From JAGOEY01 sp017997515 (GTDB taxonomy: Bacteria; Pseudomonadota; Gammaproteobacteria; Burkholderiales; Burkholderiaceae_C), in NCBI GenBank assembly GCA_026314275.1, contig CP111109.1, positions 1,984,001 to 2,048,000 of the forward strand: DNA of 64,000 bases, written 5' to 3'. The position numbers were made by a program, and so were the translations under genes. Positions 25,240 through 32,681 of the stretch are shown here, piece after piece. Numbering within the stretch: the stretch's first letter is position 1; every line of letters starts with the position of its first letter. The notes below the pieces were generated by a model that was not told the DNA's origin, searched no databases, and saw only the letters and a list, made by a program, of their open reading frames with translations.

Positions 25240-25953
25240 ATGACCTCCAGCCGTTTCGACGCCGCCATCATCGACCTCGACGGCACCATGGTGGACACCA
25301 TGGGTGACTTCGCCGTGGCGCTGAACCTGATGCTGGCCGATCTGGCCCTGCCCGCCATTGCCAAGGAGCGTGTCGAGGCGATGGTCGGCAAAGGCTCTGA
25401 ACATCTCATCATTTCAGTGCTAAATCATGCTCTGGCGCAGGTGGGACGGGCGAATACAGCTATCAAATCAGGAGTTGACGAGGCGCAGGCGCTGTACCCC
25501 AGCGCCTGGCAGAGTTACCAGCGGCATTACCTCGCGGTGAATGGCCAGCATTCGGCCGTGTACCCCGGTGTGCGTGAGGGGCTGGACGCGTTGCGGGCGC
25601 AGGGGCTGCAACTGGCCTGCCTGACCAACAAACCCACCAGTTTTGCGCTGCCGCTGCTGGCGGCCAAGGGGCTGGACGGGTATTTCAGCCAGGTGTTTGG
25701 TGGCGACGCTTTTGCGCGCAAGAAGCCCGACCCGCTGCCGCTGCTCAAGACCTGTGAAGCGCTGGGCACCCTGCCGGCGCGCACGTTGATGGTGGGTGAC
25801 TCCAGTAACGACGCCCAGGCCGCGCGGGCTGCCGGTTGCCCGGTGGTGCTGGTGACCTATGGCTACAACCACGGCCAACCAGTGCGGGCCGTGGACGCGG
25901 ACGGGTTTGTGGACGCGCTGACCCAGATCGCCACGAAGGCGCTTGCGCCGTAG
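25240..25953 (+). CDS. gph: phosphoglycolate phosphatase
   Basis: HAD-superfamily phosphatase of 237 residues that removes phosphoglycolate. The HAD motifs are IDLDGTMVDTMGD (I), ACLTNKPT (II), KKPDPLPLL (III) and MVGDSSNDAQAARAAGC (IV). Residues 58-77 in the cap domain (ISVLNHALAQVGRANTAIKS) come from a family B palindromic repeat, so the cap helix pair is altered while the core is untouched. It lies 24 bases after rpe in the expected rpe-gph order. Confidence 0.93.
   Translation: MTSSRFDAAIIDLDGTMVDTMGDFAVALNLMLADLALPAIAKERVEAMVGKGSEHLIISVLNHALAQVGRANTAIKSGVDEAQALYPSAWQSYQRHYLAVNGQHSAVYPGVREGLDALRAQGLQLACLTNKPTSFALPLLAAKGLDGYFSQVFGGDAFARKKPDPLPLLKTCEALGTLPARTLMVGDSSNDAQAARAAGCPVVLVTYGYNHGQPVRAVDADGFVDALTQIATKALAP
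25411..25470. repeat. palindromic repeat family B, copy 6 (inside gph)
   Basis: On the minus strand B6 reads TTTGATAGCTGTATTCGCC, a spacer, TGCGCCAGAGCATGATTTAG, CACTGAAAT, aligning with copies 3 and 5. It is in frame in the cap domain of gph. Confidence 0.75.
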
Positions 25954-25985
25954 ACCCATACACCCCGCAAAGTGCGCAGGGCTTG

Positions 25986-26082
25986 TTCCAGCAGACACCG
26001 CAGAACCGGCTTGCCGGGCTGCTGGTGGAGCCCCCTGCAAGGGGGAAGGAGGCTACACGCAGTGAGCAAGCCTGGGGTGTGC
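25986..26082 (-). repeat. dispersed repeat family A, copy 5
   Basis: Read on the minus strand, A5 begins GCACACCCCAGG at the base after the TAG stop of the chalcone isomerase-like gene (26083-26085). It includes CCCCCTTGCAGGGGG and ends CTGCGGTGTCTGCTGGAA. It also separates that gene from the convergent gph. Confidence 0.85.
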
Positions 26083-26673
26083 CTACTTACCCAGCATCGC
26101 GTCCTTGAGTTTCCAGTCTGCGGGGTTGGGGCCCAGCCAGATTTTCAGCAGCGCGTTGAAGAACTCGGGCTCTTTGAATGGTTCACCCTGGGGTTTGCCT
26201 TTGACGGTGATGACGGTGCCGGTGCCCGGTATCCAGTCGATCACAAAGTTGTCGCCCTTGGACAGCGTCTTCTGGTCCGAGAAAATTTGCCCCATGCGCA
26301 GCAGGCCGGGCACCAGTTTCGACATCTCGCCGCGCGGTGCGTTGTCTTCCACGCCACGGGTGAAAAGTTTGCCCAGCTCGGCCGAGTCGATGGAGCGCAG
26401 CATGGTGATGCTGATGCGTTTGGGGCCGGGGGCGGCCAGGGCTTCTTCGGGCGTGTTGGCCTTCTGCGTCAAATACAGGCCGGCCGCATACACCTGGAAC
26501 ACCGCCTTGTGGCGCACACCGGCACCGTTGAGCTGCAGCTTGGTGCCCGCCAGCTCGATGGGGCTTTCAAATTTGACCCCGCCAACTTCGGTGGTGGCAG
26601 CACTTGCGATGCTGGTGCATACGGCCAGCAGGCAGGTGGCTGCGGCAACAAACCAGTGGGTGATACGGTTCAT
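26083..26673 (-). CDS. chalcone isomerase-like secreted protein
   Basis: A 196-residue exported protein with a signal peptide MNRITHWF...SIASA. The mature part has the bacterial chalcone isomerase-like fold: GVKFESPIELAGTKLQLNGAGVR, VYAAGLYLTQKA, KRISITMLRSIDS and VIDWIPGTGTVI. Bacterial members do not act on chalcones as far as is known; they are probably ligand-binding or fatty-acid-binding proteins. The start at 26673 is chosen for the signal peptide. Confidence 0.8.
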   Translation of the reverse strand: MNRITHWFVAAATCLLAVCTSIASAATTEVGGVKFESPIELAGTKLQLNGAGVRHKAVFQVYAAGLYLTQKANTPEEALAAPGPKRISITMLRSIDSAELGKLFTRGVEDNAPRGEMSKLVPGLLRMGQIFSDQKTLSKGDNFVIDWIPGTGTVITVKGKPQGEPFKEPEFFNALLKIWLGPNPADWKLKDAMLGK

Positions 26674-27000
26674 GGGGTCTCCTGGGGGGTGAGATGGCCG
26701 CTTTGCCACCGGGCGGGGGTGCGGACGAAGTAATCAAATGTGTCTGGGCGCCATTTTTGTGCCTGCGCCCCTGGGCTGGAATCGGGGTTTACGTGGGCGC
26801 AAGTTTCTACATGTCGCGCAGGCAGCAGCCTCTTTGCTACACTTTGCGGCTTATGTTCATTCACCGCATGTTCATCACAGGTTGTAGCGACCGGGGGGCC
26901 TGGCCCTGGCGTCGCGCCTGAACTGCGTCTTCCCGACCGCACCCTTCGCCATACGGTGACTGCGTGCTCCCCCCCCCAACCCCTGCAAAGTGTGTGCTGT
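26674..27000. other. intergenic region upstream of trpE
   Basis: This is the larger part of a 490-base gene-free gap between the divergent chalcone isomerase-like gene and trpE. A -10-like TACACT is at 26838-26843. A possible 22-codon ORF at 26853-26921 contains two Trp codons in its last six (WPW near the end), but no terminator/antiterminator pair with a T-run follows, so I do not call an attenuator. Nothing else is visible. Confidence 0.4.
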
Positions 27001-27096
27001 CCCTTCCAGTGATACCGCGGAACTGGCTTTGCCAGGCCGCTGGTATCGCCCCCTGCAAGGGGGTTGGCGAGAGCGCAGCGAAGCCTGGGGGTTTGT
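27001..27096 (-). repeat. dispersed repeat family A, copy 6 (subtype 2)
   Basis: Read on the minus strand, A6 starts ACAAACCCCCAGGCTTCGC and shares GCGCTCTCGCCAACCCCCT with copy 4. It has the CCCCCTTGCAGGGGG hairpin and ends CGCGGTATCACTGGAAGG. It lies 70 bases upstream of the trpE start, within the likely 5' leader. Confidence 0.82.
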
Positions 27097-27165
27097 AGTG
27101 ACAAAGAATGAACACGGCACCCGTCCGCTTCTTTGCACGGTGCCGCGAGCTTGGAGGCTCATCCC

Positions 27166-28668
27166 ATGATTACCGAACTTGAATTCAAAAGCCTGGCCCA
27201 GGACGGGTACAACCGCATCCCCTTGATGCTTGAGGCCTTTGCCGACCTCGAAACCCCGCTTTCGCTCTACCTCAAGCTGGCCCACACCCGCAACGGCGGG
27301 CAATACAGCTTTTTGCTGGAATCCGTGGTGGGTGGTGAGCGGTTTGGCCGCTACAGTTTTATTGGCCTGCCCGCCCGCAGCTTCTTGCGTGCCAGCGGTT
27401 TTGGGGCTGAAGCCAAAACCGAGGTGGTGACGGATGGTGTGGTGGTCGAGACCCACAGCGGCAACCCGCTGGACTTCATCGCTGCGTACCAAAAACGCTT
27501 CAAGGTCGCGTTGCGCCCCGGTCTGCCGCGTTTCTGTGGTGGCCTGGCAGGCTACTTTGGTTACGACGCGGTGCGCTACATCGAGAAGAAGCTCGAAGCC
27601 AGCTGCCCGCCCGACACTCTGGGCTGCCCCGACATCATGCTGTTGCAGTGTGAAGAGTTGGCCGTCATCGACAACCTGTCGGGCAAGCTCTACCTCATCG
27701 TCTACGCCGACCCGGCGGTGCCCGAGGCCTATGCCAACGCCAAGAAGCGCCTGCGCGAGCTGAAGGAGCAGCTGAAATATTCGGTCAGTGCGCCCATCGT
27801 CAAACCGACCCAGAGCCACAGCACCGAGCGCGAATTTGCCAAGGCCGACTACATCGCCGCCGTGGAGCGCGCCAAGGAGTTGATTGCGGGCGGCGACTTC
27901 ATGCAGGTGCAGGTGGGCCAGCGCATCAAGAAGCGCTACACCGAGTCGCCGCTGTCGCTGTACCGCGCGCTGCGTTCGCTGAACCCCTCGCCCTACATGT
28001 TTTTCTACAACATGGGCGACTTCCACGTCGTTGCTGCTTCGCCCGAGATTCTGGTGCGGCAGGAGAGCATGCCGAATGGTGAGCAAAAGGTCACCATCCG
28101 CCCGCTGGCAGGCACCCGCCCACGCGCATCGTCACCTGAGCGCGACAAAGAGGTCGAGGCCGAACTCATCGCCGACCCGAAAGAGCGCGCCGAACACGTG
28201 ATGCTGATCGACCTGGCCCGCAACGACATTGGCCGCATCGCCAAGATCGGCACGGTCAAGGTCACCGAGGCGTTTGCTGTGGAGCGTTACAGCCACGTGA
28301 TGCACATCGTCAGCAACGTAGAGGGCACGCTGCTCGACGGCATGAGCGCCATCGACGTTCTAAAGGCCACCTTCCCCGCAGGCACGTTGACGGGTGCGCC
28401 CAAGGTGCACGCGATGGAAATCATCGATCAGTTGGAGCCCACCAAACGCGGCCTGTACGGCGGTGCCTGTGGCTACATCAGCTACGCGGGCGACATGGAC
28501 GTGGCCATCACCATCCGCACCGGTGTCATCAAGAACCAGACCCTGTATGTGCAGGCGGCCGCCGGTGTGGTGGCCGACTCGGTGCCCGAGCTGGAATGGA
28601 GGGAAACCGAAGCCAAAGCCCGTGCTGTGCTGCGTGCGAGTGAGCTGGTGGAAGAGGGGCTGGAATGA
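27166..28668 (+). CDS. trpE: anthranilate synthase component I
   Basis: Converts chorismate to anthranilate in the first committed step of tryptophan synthesis. The protein has 500 residues from an ATG preceded by GGAGG at 27153. The chorismate-binding domain includes FMQVQVGQRIKK, TIRPLAGTRPRA, DLARNDIGRIA, TFPAGTLTGAPKVHAME and GACGYISYAGD. The N-terminal LLES-type tryptophan-feedback region (FLLESVVGGERFGRYSF) is present. The stop overlaps the chorismate mutase start (ATGA). Its glutaminase partner TrpG is cut off after ten codons downstream, so the complex depends on TrpG made elsewhere or on free ammonia. Confidence 0.97.
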   Translation: MITELEFKSLAQDGYNRIPLMLEAFADLETPLSLYLKLAHTRNGGQYSFLLESVVGGERFGRYSFIGLPARSFLRASGFGAEAKTEVVTDGVVVETHSGNPLDFIAAYQKRFKVALRPGLPRFCGGLAGYFGYDAVRYIEKKLEASCPPDTLGCPDIMLLQCEELAVIDNLSGKLYLIVYADPAVPEAYANAKKRLRELKEQLKYSVSAPIVKPTQSHSTEREFAKADYIAAVERAKELIAGGDFMQVQVGQRIKKRYTESPLSLYRALRSLNPSPYMFFYNMGDFHVVAASPEILVRQESMPNGEQKVTIRPLAGTRPRASSPERDKEVEAELIADPKERAEHVMLIDLARNDIGRIAKIGTVKVTEAFAVERYSHVMHIVSNVEGTLLDGMSAIDVLKATFPAGTLTGAPKVHAMEIIDQLEPTKRGLYGGACGYISYAGDMDVAITIRTGVIKNQTLYVQAAAGVVADSVPELEWRETEAKARAVLRASELVEEGLE

Positions 28669-28991
28669 ACACGAACACCCTGCCCAAGGCCCAGCACTGC
28701 ACCACCATGGCCGAGGTGCGCCAGCACATCGACGCACTCGATGAACGGATCACCGCGCTGATCGCCGAGCGCAGCGACTACATGACACAGGCTGCCCGTA
28801 TCAAGCAGCGCGCCGACCAGATCGTGGACCTGGAGCGCATCGAGTTCATCGTCGCGCGGGTGAAAGCCCAGGCCTCCCGCCTGGGCGCACCGCCCGAGAT
28901 TCTGGAGGCCACCTACCGCGCCATGATCGACGCGTCCATTGCGTACGAACAGCGCACGTTTGACCACATCCACGCCGGAGCCCTGTCATGA
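28665..28991 (+). CDS. chorismate mutase, AroQ class
   Basis: A small all-helical enzyme of 108 residues that isomerises chorismate to prephenate. AroQ features are RQHIDALDERITALIAERS, the TQAARIKQRADQIVD helix and the FIVARVKAQASRLG helix. It resembles the PchB-like branch, so isochorismate pyruvate-lyase side activity is possible. It overlaps trpE by four bases, and its stop overlaps the trpG ATG (ATGA). The three genes are therefore built for coupled translation, a common layout in this bacterial family. Confidence 0.88.
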   Translation: MNTNTLPKAQHCTTMAEVRQHIDALDERITALIAERSDYMTQAARIKQRADQIVDLERIEFIVARVKAQASRLGAPPEILEATYRAMIDASIAYEQRTFDHIHAGALS

Positions 28992-29020
28992 AACTGCTGA
29001 TGCTCGATAACTACGATTGA
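28988..29020 (+). pseudogene. trpG: anthranilate synthase component II, 5' stub cut by island integration
   Basis: The ATG overlaps the chorismate mutase stop and encodes MKLLMLDNYD, then TGA. Intact TrpG begins with exactly this kind of sequence and continues SFTYN. The normal Ser codon is replaced by foreign sequence, so the reading frame ends at residue 10. The rest of trpG, with trpD and trpC, should lie at the far end of the island outside this window. Confidence 0.88.
29008..29020. other. probable left attachment site (attL) of the island
   Basis: Homology to trpG stops at the codons for NYD (AACTACGATT). The integrase gene begins 154 bases later. The short leader contains a direct repeat, GTGTGTAATGG/AGTGTGTAACGG (29128-29151), which could be integrase arm sites. 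The exact core length needs the other end. Confidence 0.6.
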
Positions 29021-29173
29021 GGTCTACTGGCGTCTATCAACCTCCATGGAACAACTCTAAGTCTATGTTTTTAAAGGGTTGATCGTCCATCGAGCGATTC
29101 TGAAAGCTGGACAAATCCAGTGCTCATGTGTGTAATGGAGTGTGTAACGGGCCAAACTGGAGGCGTTATACAC

Positions 29174-30454
29174 ATGGCACTCACAGCACTCAATCTTCTC
29201 TCGGCGCGCAAAGTGGAAACGGCGCAGCCCAGGCCCAAGGTGTACCAACTCCGGGACGGAGGCAGCCTCTTTTTGCGCGTTCAGCCCAACGGCTCCAAGC
29301 TCTGGTGGTACCGCTACCGGCTGGGCGGCGCTGAACAGGTGTACTCAATCGGGGTGTACCCAAAGGTCACGCTGGAGGCAGCCCGTGCGGAACGGGACCG
29401 GGCAAAGGCGTTGGTCAAGAAGGGCCTCGACCCCATCGTGGAGAAAAAGGCGGCGATCGCCCTCCAGGCCGACACATACGAACGCACGTTCGAGACCGTT
29501 GCTCGGGAGTGGATCGTCAGCAATGCTCACTGGAGCGAGTACTACACCAACCAGGTCACCAGCTACCTTGAGAAGGATGTTTTCCCCCGGATTGGCAAGT
29601 TGCCGATCAGCAGCATCAGGGCTCCACATCTGCGCCCCATCATCAAGGATGTGGCGGCTCGTGGCGCGAAGACTGTGGCGATCCTCATCCGCCAGTGGTG
29701 TGGGCAAATCTTCAGTTATGCGGCTGCCCAAGGTCTCTGCGAATACGATCCTGCCGCCTTGCTCAAGGGACTGGTCAAGCGCCCTCAGGTCCGCCACAAC
29801 CCTCCGTTGACATGGGCAGAGATCCCGGACTTTCTCAATCGTGTGGACAACGAAGGGGGTTACCAGACGACAGTCCTCGCCCTCAAGCTGATGGCTTTGA
29901 CCTACGTGCGCACCGTAGAACTGCGCAAGGCCTCCTGGGAAGAGTTCGACCTGGACAACGCCATGTGGTCGATTCCGTCCGAGCGCATGAAGATGCGACG
30001 CCCCCATCTGGTTCCCCTGTCACGGCAGGCGGTGGCCGCTCTTAGGGAACTACATGCTCTAACTGGCGGCGGCAAAGTATTGTTCCCGAGCTACAGAAAG
30101 CCGGGACAAGTGATGTCGGCAACGACGCTCAATCAAGCACTCAAGCGCATGGGTTATGGCGGACGGTTTTCGTCCCATGGCTTCCGCTCGACCGCAACGA
30201 CGATCCTTGGACTGTTGGGATATCCGGAGAAGCGGGTCGATCTTCAACTCGCTCATTCCAAAAAGAGCAAGGACTCATCGCGCGCGCCCTACGATCACAC
30301 GAAGTTTGTGGAGTCCCGCAAGGTAATCATGCAGGACTGGGCTGACATCCTTGACTCATTGCAGGCAGGGAAACCCGTTGAAGGGGTCACGAAGGCGTTT
30401 GGCCCCATGTCGAAGCGTAGAACGGCGCTGCTCCGTGTCATAGAGCGCGAGTGA
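29174..30454 (+). CDS. int: tyrosine recombinase / integrase, P4 type
   Basis: Catalyses island integration and excision. The protein has 426 residues from the ATG at 29174 (MALTALNLLSARKVE). The N-terminal DUF4102-type arm-binding domain contains LRDGGSLFLRVQPNGSKLW and VYSIGVYPKVTLEAAR. The core-binding domain is in the middle. Catalytic residues are visible as Arg in TYVRTVELRKASW, His-x-x-Arg in SSHGFRSTATT, and a later His and Tyr in QLAHSK and APYDHTKF. Most relatives use the 3' end of tRNA genes; here the target is the 5' end of trpG. In-frame starts further upstream, from 29120, are less likely. Confidence 0.92.
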   Translation: MALTALNLLSARKVETAQPRPKVYQLRDGGSLFLRVQPNGSKLWWYRYRLGGAEQVYSIGVYPKVTLEAARAERDRAKALVKKGLDPIVEKKAAIALQADTYERTFETVAREWIVSNAHWSEYYTNQVTSYLEKDVFPRIGKLPISSIRAPHLRPIIKDVAARGAKTVAILIRQWCGQIFSYAAAQGLCEYDPAALLKGLVKRPQVRHNPPLTWAEIPDFLNRVDNEGGYQTTVLALKLMALTYVRTVELRKASWEEFDLDNAMWSIPSERMKMRRPHLVPLSRQAVAALRELHALTGGGKVLFPSYRKPGQVMSATTLNQALKRMGYGGRFSSHGFRSTATTILGLLGYPEKRVDLQLAHSKKSKDSSRAPYDHTKFVESRKVIMQDWADILDSLQAGKPVEGVTKAFGPMSKRRTALLRVIERE

Positions 30455-30537
30455 TGTCTGCTGCTTGGCGAGTGGAATGCCTAATGCACGTGTAGCACCT
30501 TGAACTGAAGACGCAGAACGAGGACATTGGCACTCGA

Positions 30538-31185
30538 CTAGGTTGGAGCATTCTTGGCGACCTGCAGTGCTCTGCGCTCGAACCGCTCTGAAACAACGTC
30601 GGCTTGTCCGCAGGGCCGCTGCAGGTGGGTCACGATCTCGTAGGGTCCGTCAGACAGCGGCCGTGTGTGAATGCCCCATCCCTGCGCATGCTCAATGCGC
30701 GATTGCGCGGATACCCCGACGCCGTAGCCGGCAGCGACCCATAGCGCGATCATCTCGAAGGAAGAGACACGCTGAATGTTCTGTTGACTCACCGCGGGAA
30801 GAGAAGGCAGCCGCTGATCCAGCAAAGGGCAATTCTCTGCAGGCCAGCGAAAGACGGAGTAGTCCAACAGTTCGGCGATCGTGAGCTTCGCCTGGTCAAG
30901 TAAGGGAAAGCGCAACGGCATGGCGACGGCCATGTTCTCGGTCCATAGAGGTTGGCTTTTCAGCGACGGATCGCTCGATCCTTCAAGCGTCATGCCCGCG
31001 TCGTAGCGGCCTTCCCGAAGTCCCGCAATCAAATCATCGGCTGTGACCTCATGAAACGAAATGGTGACTTCCGGCTCTTCCGCACGCTGCAACGCAAGCA
31101 ATGCCGAAAGATGCGATGACGGTACGCCAGGCGCTATGGCAAGCCTGAAATTGGAAAAGGAAAACTGGCTGGTGGCGTCGTGCAT
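30538..31185 (-). CDS. LysR-type substrate-binding domain lacking the DNA-binding domain
   Basis: A 215-residue protein starting MHDATSQFSFSNFRLAIAPG. It covers the whole LysR effector domain: FRLAIAPGVPSSHL, DDLIAGLREGRYDAGMTLEG and FEMIALWVAAGYGVGVS. The N-terminal winged helix and linker are absent. Upstream is a 106-base gap and then a divergent XRE gene, so the missing part is not nearby. It may be a remnant, or a ligand-sensing subunit that works with the XRE protein. The ATG at 31185 is chosen over a GTG at 31197. Confidence 0.75.
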   Translation of the reverse strand: MHDATSQFSFSNFRLAIAPGVPSSHLSALLALQRAEEPEVTISFHEVTADDLIAGLREGRYDAGMTLEGSSDPSLKSQPLWTENMAVAMPLRFPLLDQAKLTIAELLDYSVFRWPAENCPLLDQRLPSLPAVSQQNIQRVSSFEMIALWVAAGYGVGVSAQSRIEHAQGWGIHTRPLSDGPYEIVTHLQRPCGQADVVSERFERRALQVAKNAPT

Positions 31186-31291
31186 GAGAGCCCCCACAAA
31201 GCGATCGGATCAAAAAGGCGAGCCACCATGATAGCCAAAAGAGATATCTTTAACGTGGTTAAATTCGGTCGATTGATCGACGCTTCTGGTG

Positions 31292-31585
31292 ATGCAGAAG
31301 CGCAGCGTTCAACCGGGCCGCCCCCCTGGCACAACCACCTATGAAGCCGAGCCGGCACTGGCCTTCGGCCAAGCGGTGCGTGCTGCCCGCTTGGCGCAGG
31401 GAGTCGCTCAGGATGAATTCGCGTCCATGGCTGGTATAGCTCGCTCGCATATGGGCAAGATCGAGCGTGGGGAGCACATGCCCACGCTCGCATTGATACT
31501 GAAAATCTCCGCTGCCCTCAGCATAAGTGCGGCAGAGCTGATGAGTGCAACGGAACGCAATCTTCGTGCCGATGCCCAATCTTAA
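31292..31585 (+). CDS. XRE family helix-turn-helix regulator
   Basis: A small 97-residue DNA-binding protein. The helix-turn-helix covers about residues 26-80: FGQAVRAARLAQGVAQDEFA, SMAGIARSHMGKIERGEHMP and LALILKISAALSISAAEL. It has no ligand or oligomerisation domain beyond this. It is divergent from the headless LysR domain, with 106 bases between their starts, and convergent with the complete LysR gene. It may regulate island excision or its neighbours; no operator was identified. Confidence 0.85.
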   Translation: MQKRSVQPGRPPGTTTYEAEPALAFGQAVRAARLAQGVAQDEFASMAGIARSHMGKIERGEHMPTLALILKISAALSISAAELMSATERNLRADAQS

Positions 31586-31603
31586 GTGGTGCGGTCCGTT
31601 GCG

Positions 31604-32494
31604 TCAGTCGCTCGAAGGGTCCCGGAGGCGGTCGATAAATCGCACCAGCGAAGCCGATGAGTTGCTGCTTTCGAGTCGAAGCAGGTAGGTGGTGATCACG
31701 GCTGTATCCAGCGCCAATGGACGGATCACCACGTCCGGTCGCTGGCTGACCGGAATCTTGGTCGCCGTCATGAAGCCCACGCCGTAGCCGGCACCGACCA
31801 AGGTGAGCATCATGTCCAGCGAGGAAACCTCCTCAACGACATTCAGTTTGTGTTCCTGGGTCTGCAGGAGGCGCGCCAACTCGCGGCAGTAGCCTTCGCA
31901 CACCTGGGGATCGCACAGGACAAGAGGATGCCCCCGGAGTTCATGGAGTGGAACCTCCTTGTGGACGAGCAGTGCGTGCCGGGCTGGCAAGGCGACCACC
32001 AGCGGGTCCTGCCAGATAGGTTCGGCGACGATGCCATCACCGACGTCGGCGGTATGAGCGAATCCGATGCAGAAGTCGCCCGAGCGCAGGCCGCGCAACT
32101 GCTCGGCCAAAGGCACTTCGGACATCCGTATCTCGATCTCGGGTTCTTCGGCACGGCAACGGGCTAGAAACGCCGACAGCCGGGGATCGAGCGCGCCGTC
32201 GGATACGGCGATGCGCAGGCTGCCTCGCAAGCCCGCCGCGACAGCCTTGACGTTCTCGCGGGCCTGCTCCAGGACGGTGAATAGCCGGCGAGTGTCCTGC
32301 AGGAACACGGCACCCGCAGCGGTCAGTCGGGTGCCCCGGCGGTCCCGGTCGAAGAGCACAGCGCCTAACTCGTCCTCAAGCTCCTTGATGGCGCGGGACA
32401 GAGGAGGTTGCTCAATGTGAAGACGCTCAGCCGCCCGTGTGAAATGAAGCTCTTCGGCCAAAACGATAAAGCAACGCAGATGCCGCAGTTCCAT
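31604..32494 (-). CDS. LysR family transcriptional regulator
   Basis: A complete 296-residue regulator starting MELRHLRCFIVLAEELHF. The winged helix is at residues 1-60 (FTRAAERLHIEQPPLSRAIK), followed by the linker helix and an effector-binding domain ending in GAGYGVGFMTATKIP. The region 32495-32681 upstream contains its promoter and nothing else I can name. Its target is unknown. It could act on the phosphorylase-side genes, but these lie behind it on the same strand. Confidence 0.9.
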   Translation of the reverse strand: MELRHLRCFIVLAEELHFTRAAERLHIEQPPLSRAIKELEDELGAVLFDRDRRGTRLTAAGAVFLQDTRRLFTVLEQARENVKAVAAGLRGSLRIAVSDGALDPRLSAFLARCRAEEPEIEIRMSEVPLAEQLRGLRSGDFCIGFAHTADVGDGIVAEPIWQDPLVVALPARHALLVHKEVPLHELRGHPLVLCDPQVCEGYCRELARLLQTQEHKLNVVEEVSSLDMMLTLVGAGYGVGFMTATKIPVSQRPDVVIRPLALDTAVITTYLLRLESSNSSASLVRFIDRLRDPSSD

Positions 32495-32681
32495 GAGCAA
32501 TGTTCCTATACAGGCGCTGACGACCTCCTTCTGTTTGCTCCACGCTATGCGCGTTGAAAACCTCTTTTAAGCGATGTTTTTTCATGTGTTCTTGAGCATG
32601 AGATGTAGGCGTTCAACTTTTCCAAACGAGAGATCGGGCTGTGTTTGACCGAGCATTCAAGAGCCCTGTTTATCTACGGCG

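Noticed and set aside
26853..26921. Possible trp leader peptide of 22 codons ending with WPW and RRA
   Set aside because: Only two Trp codons, no ribosome-binding site and no terminator/antiterminator with a T-run between it and trpE; a family A repeat follows instead.
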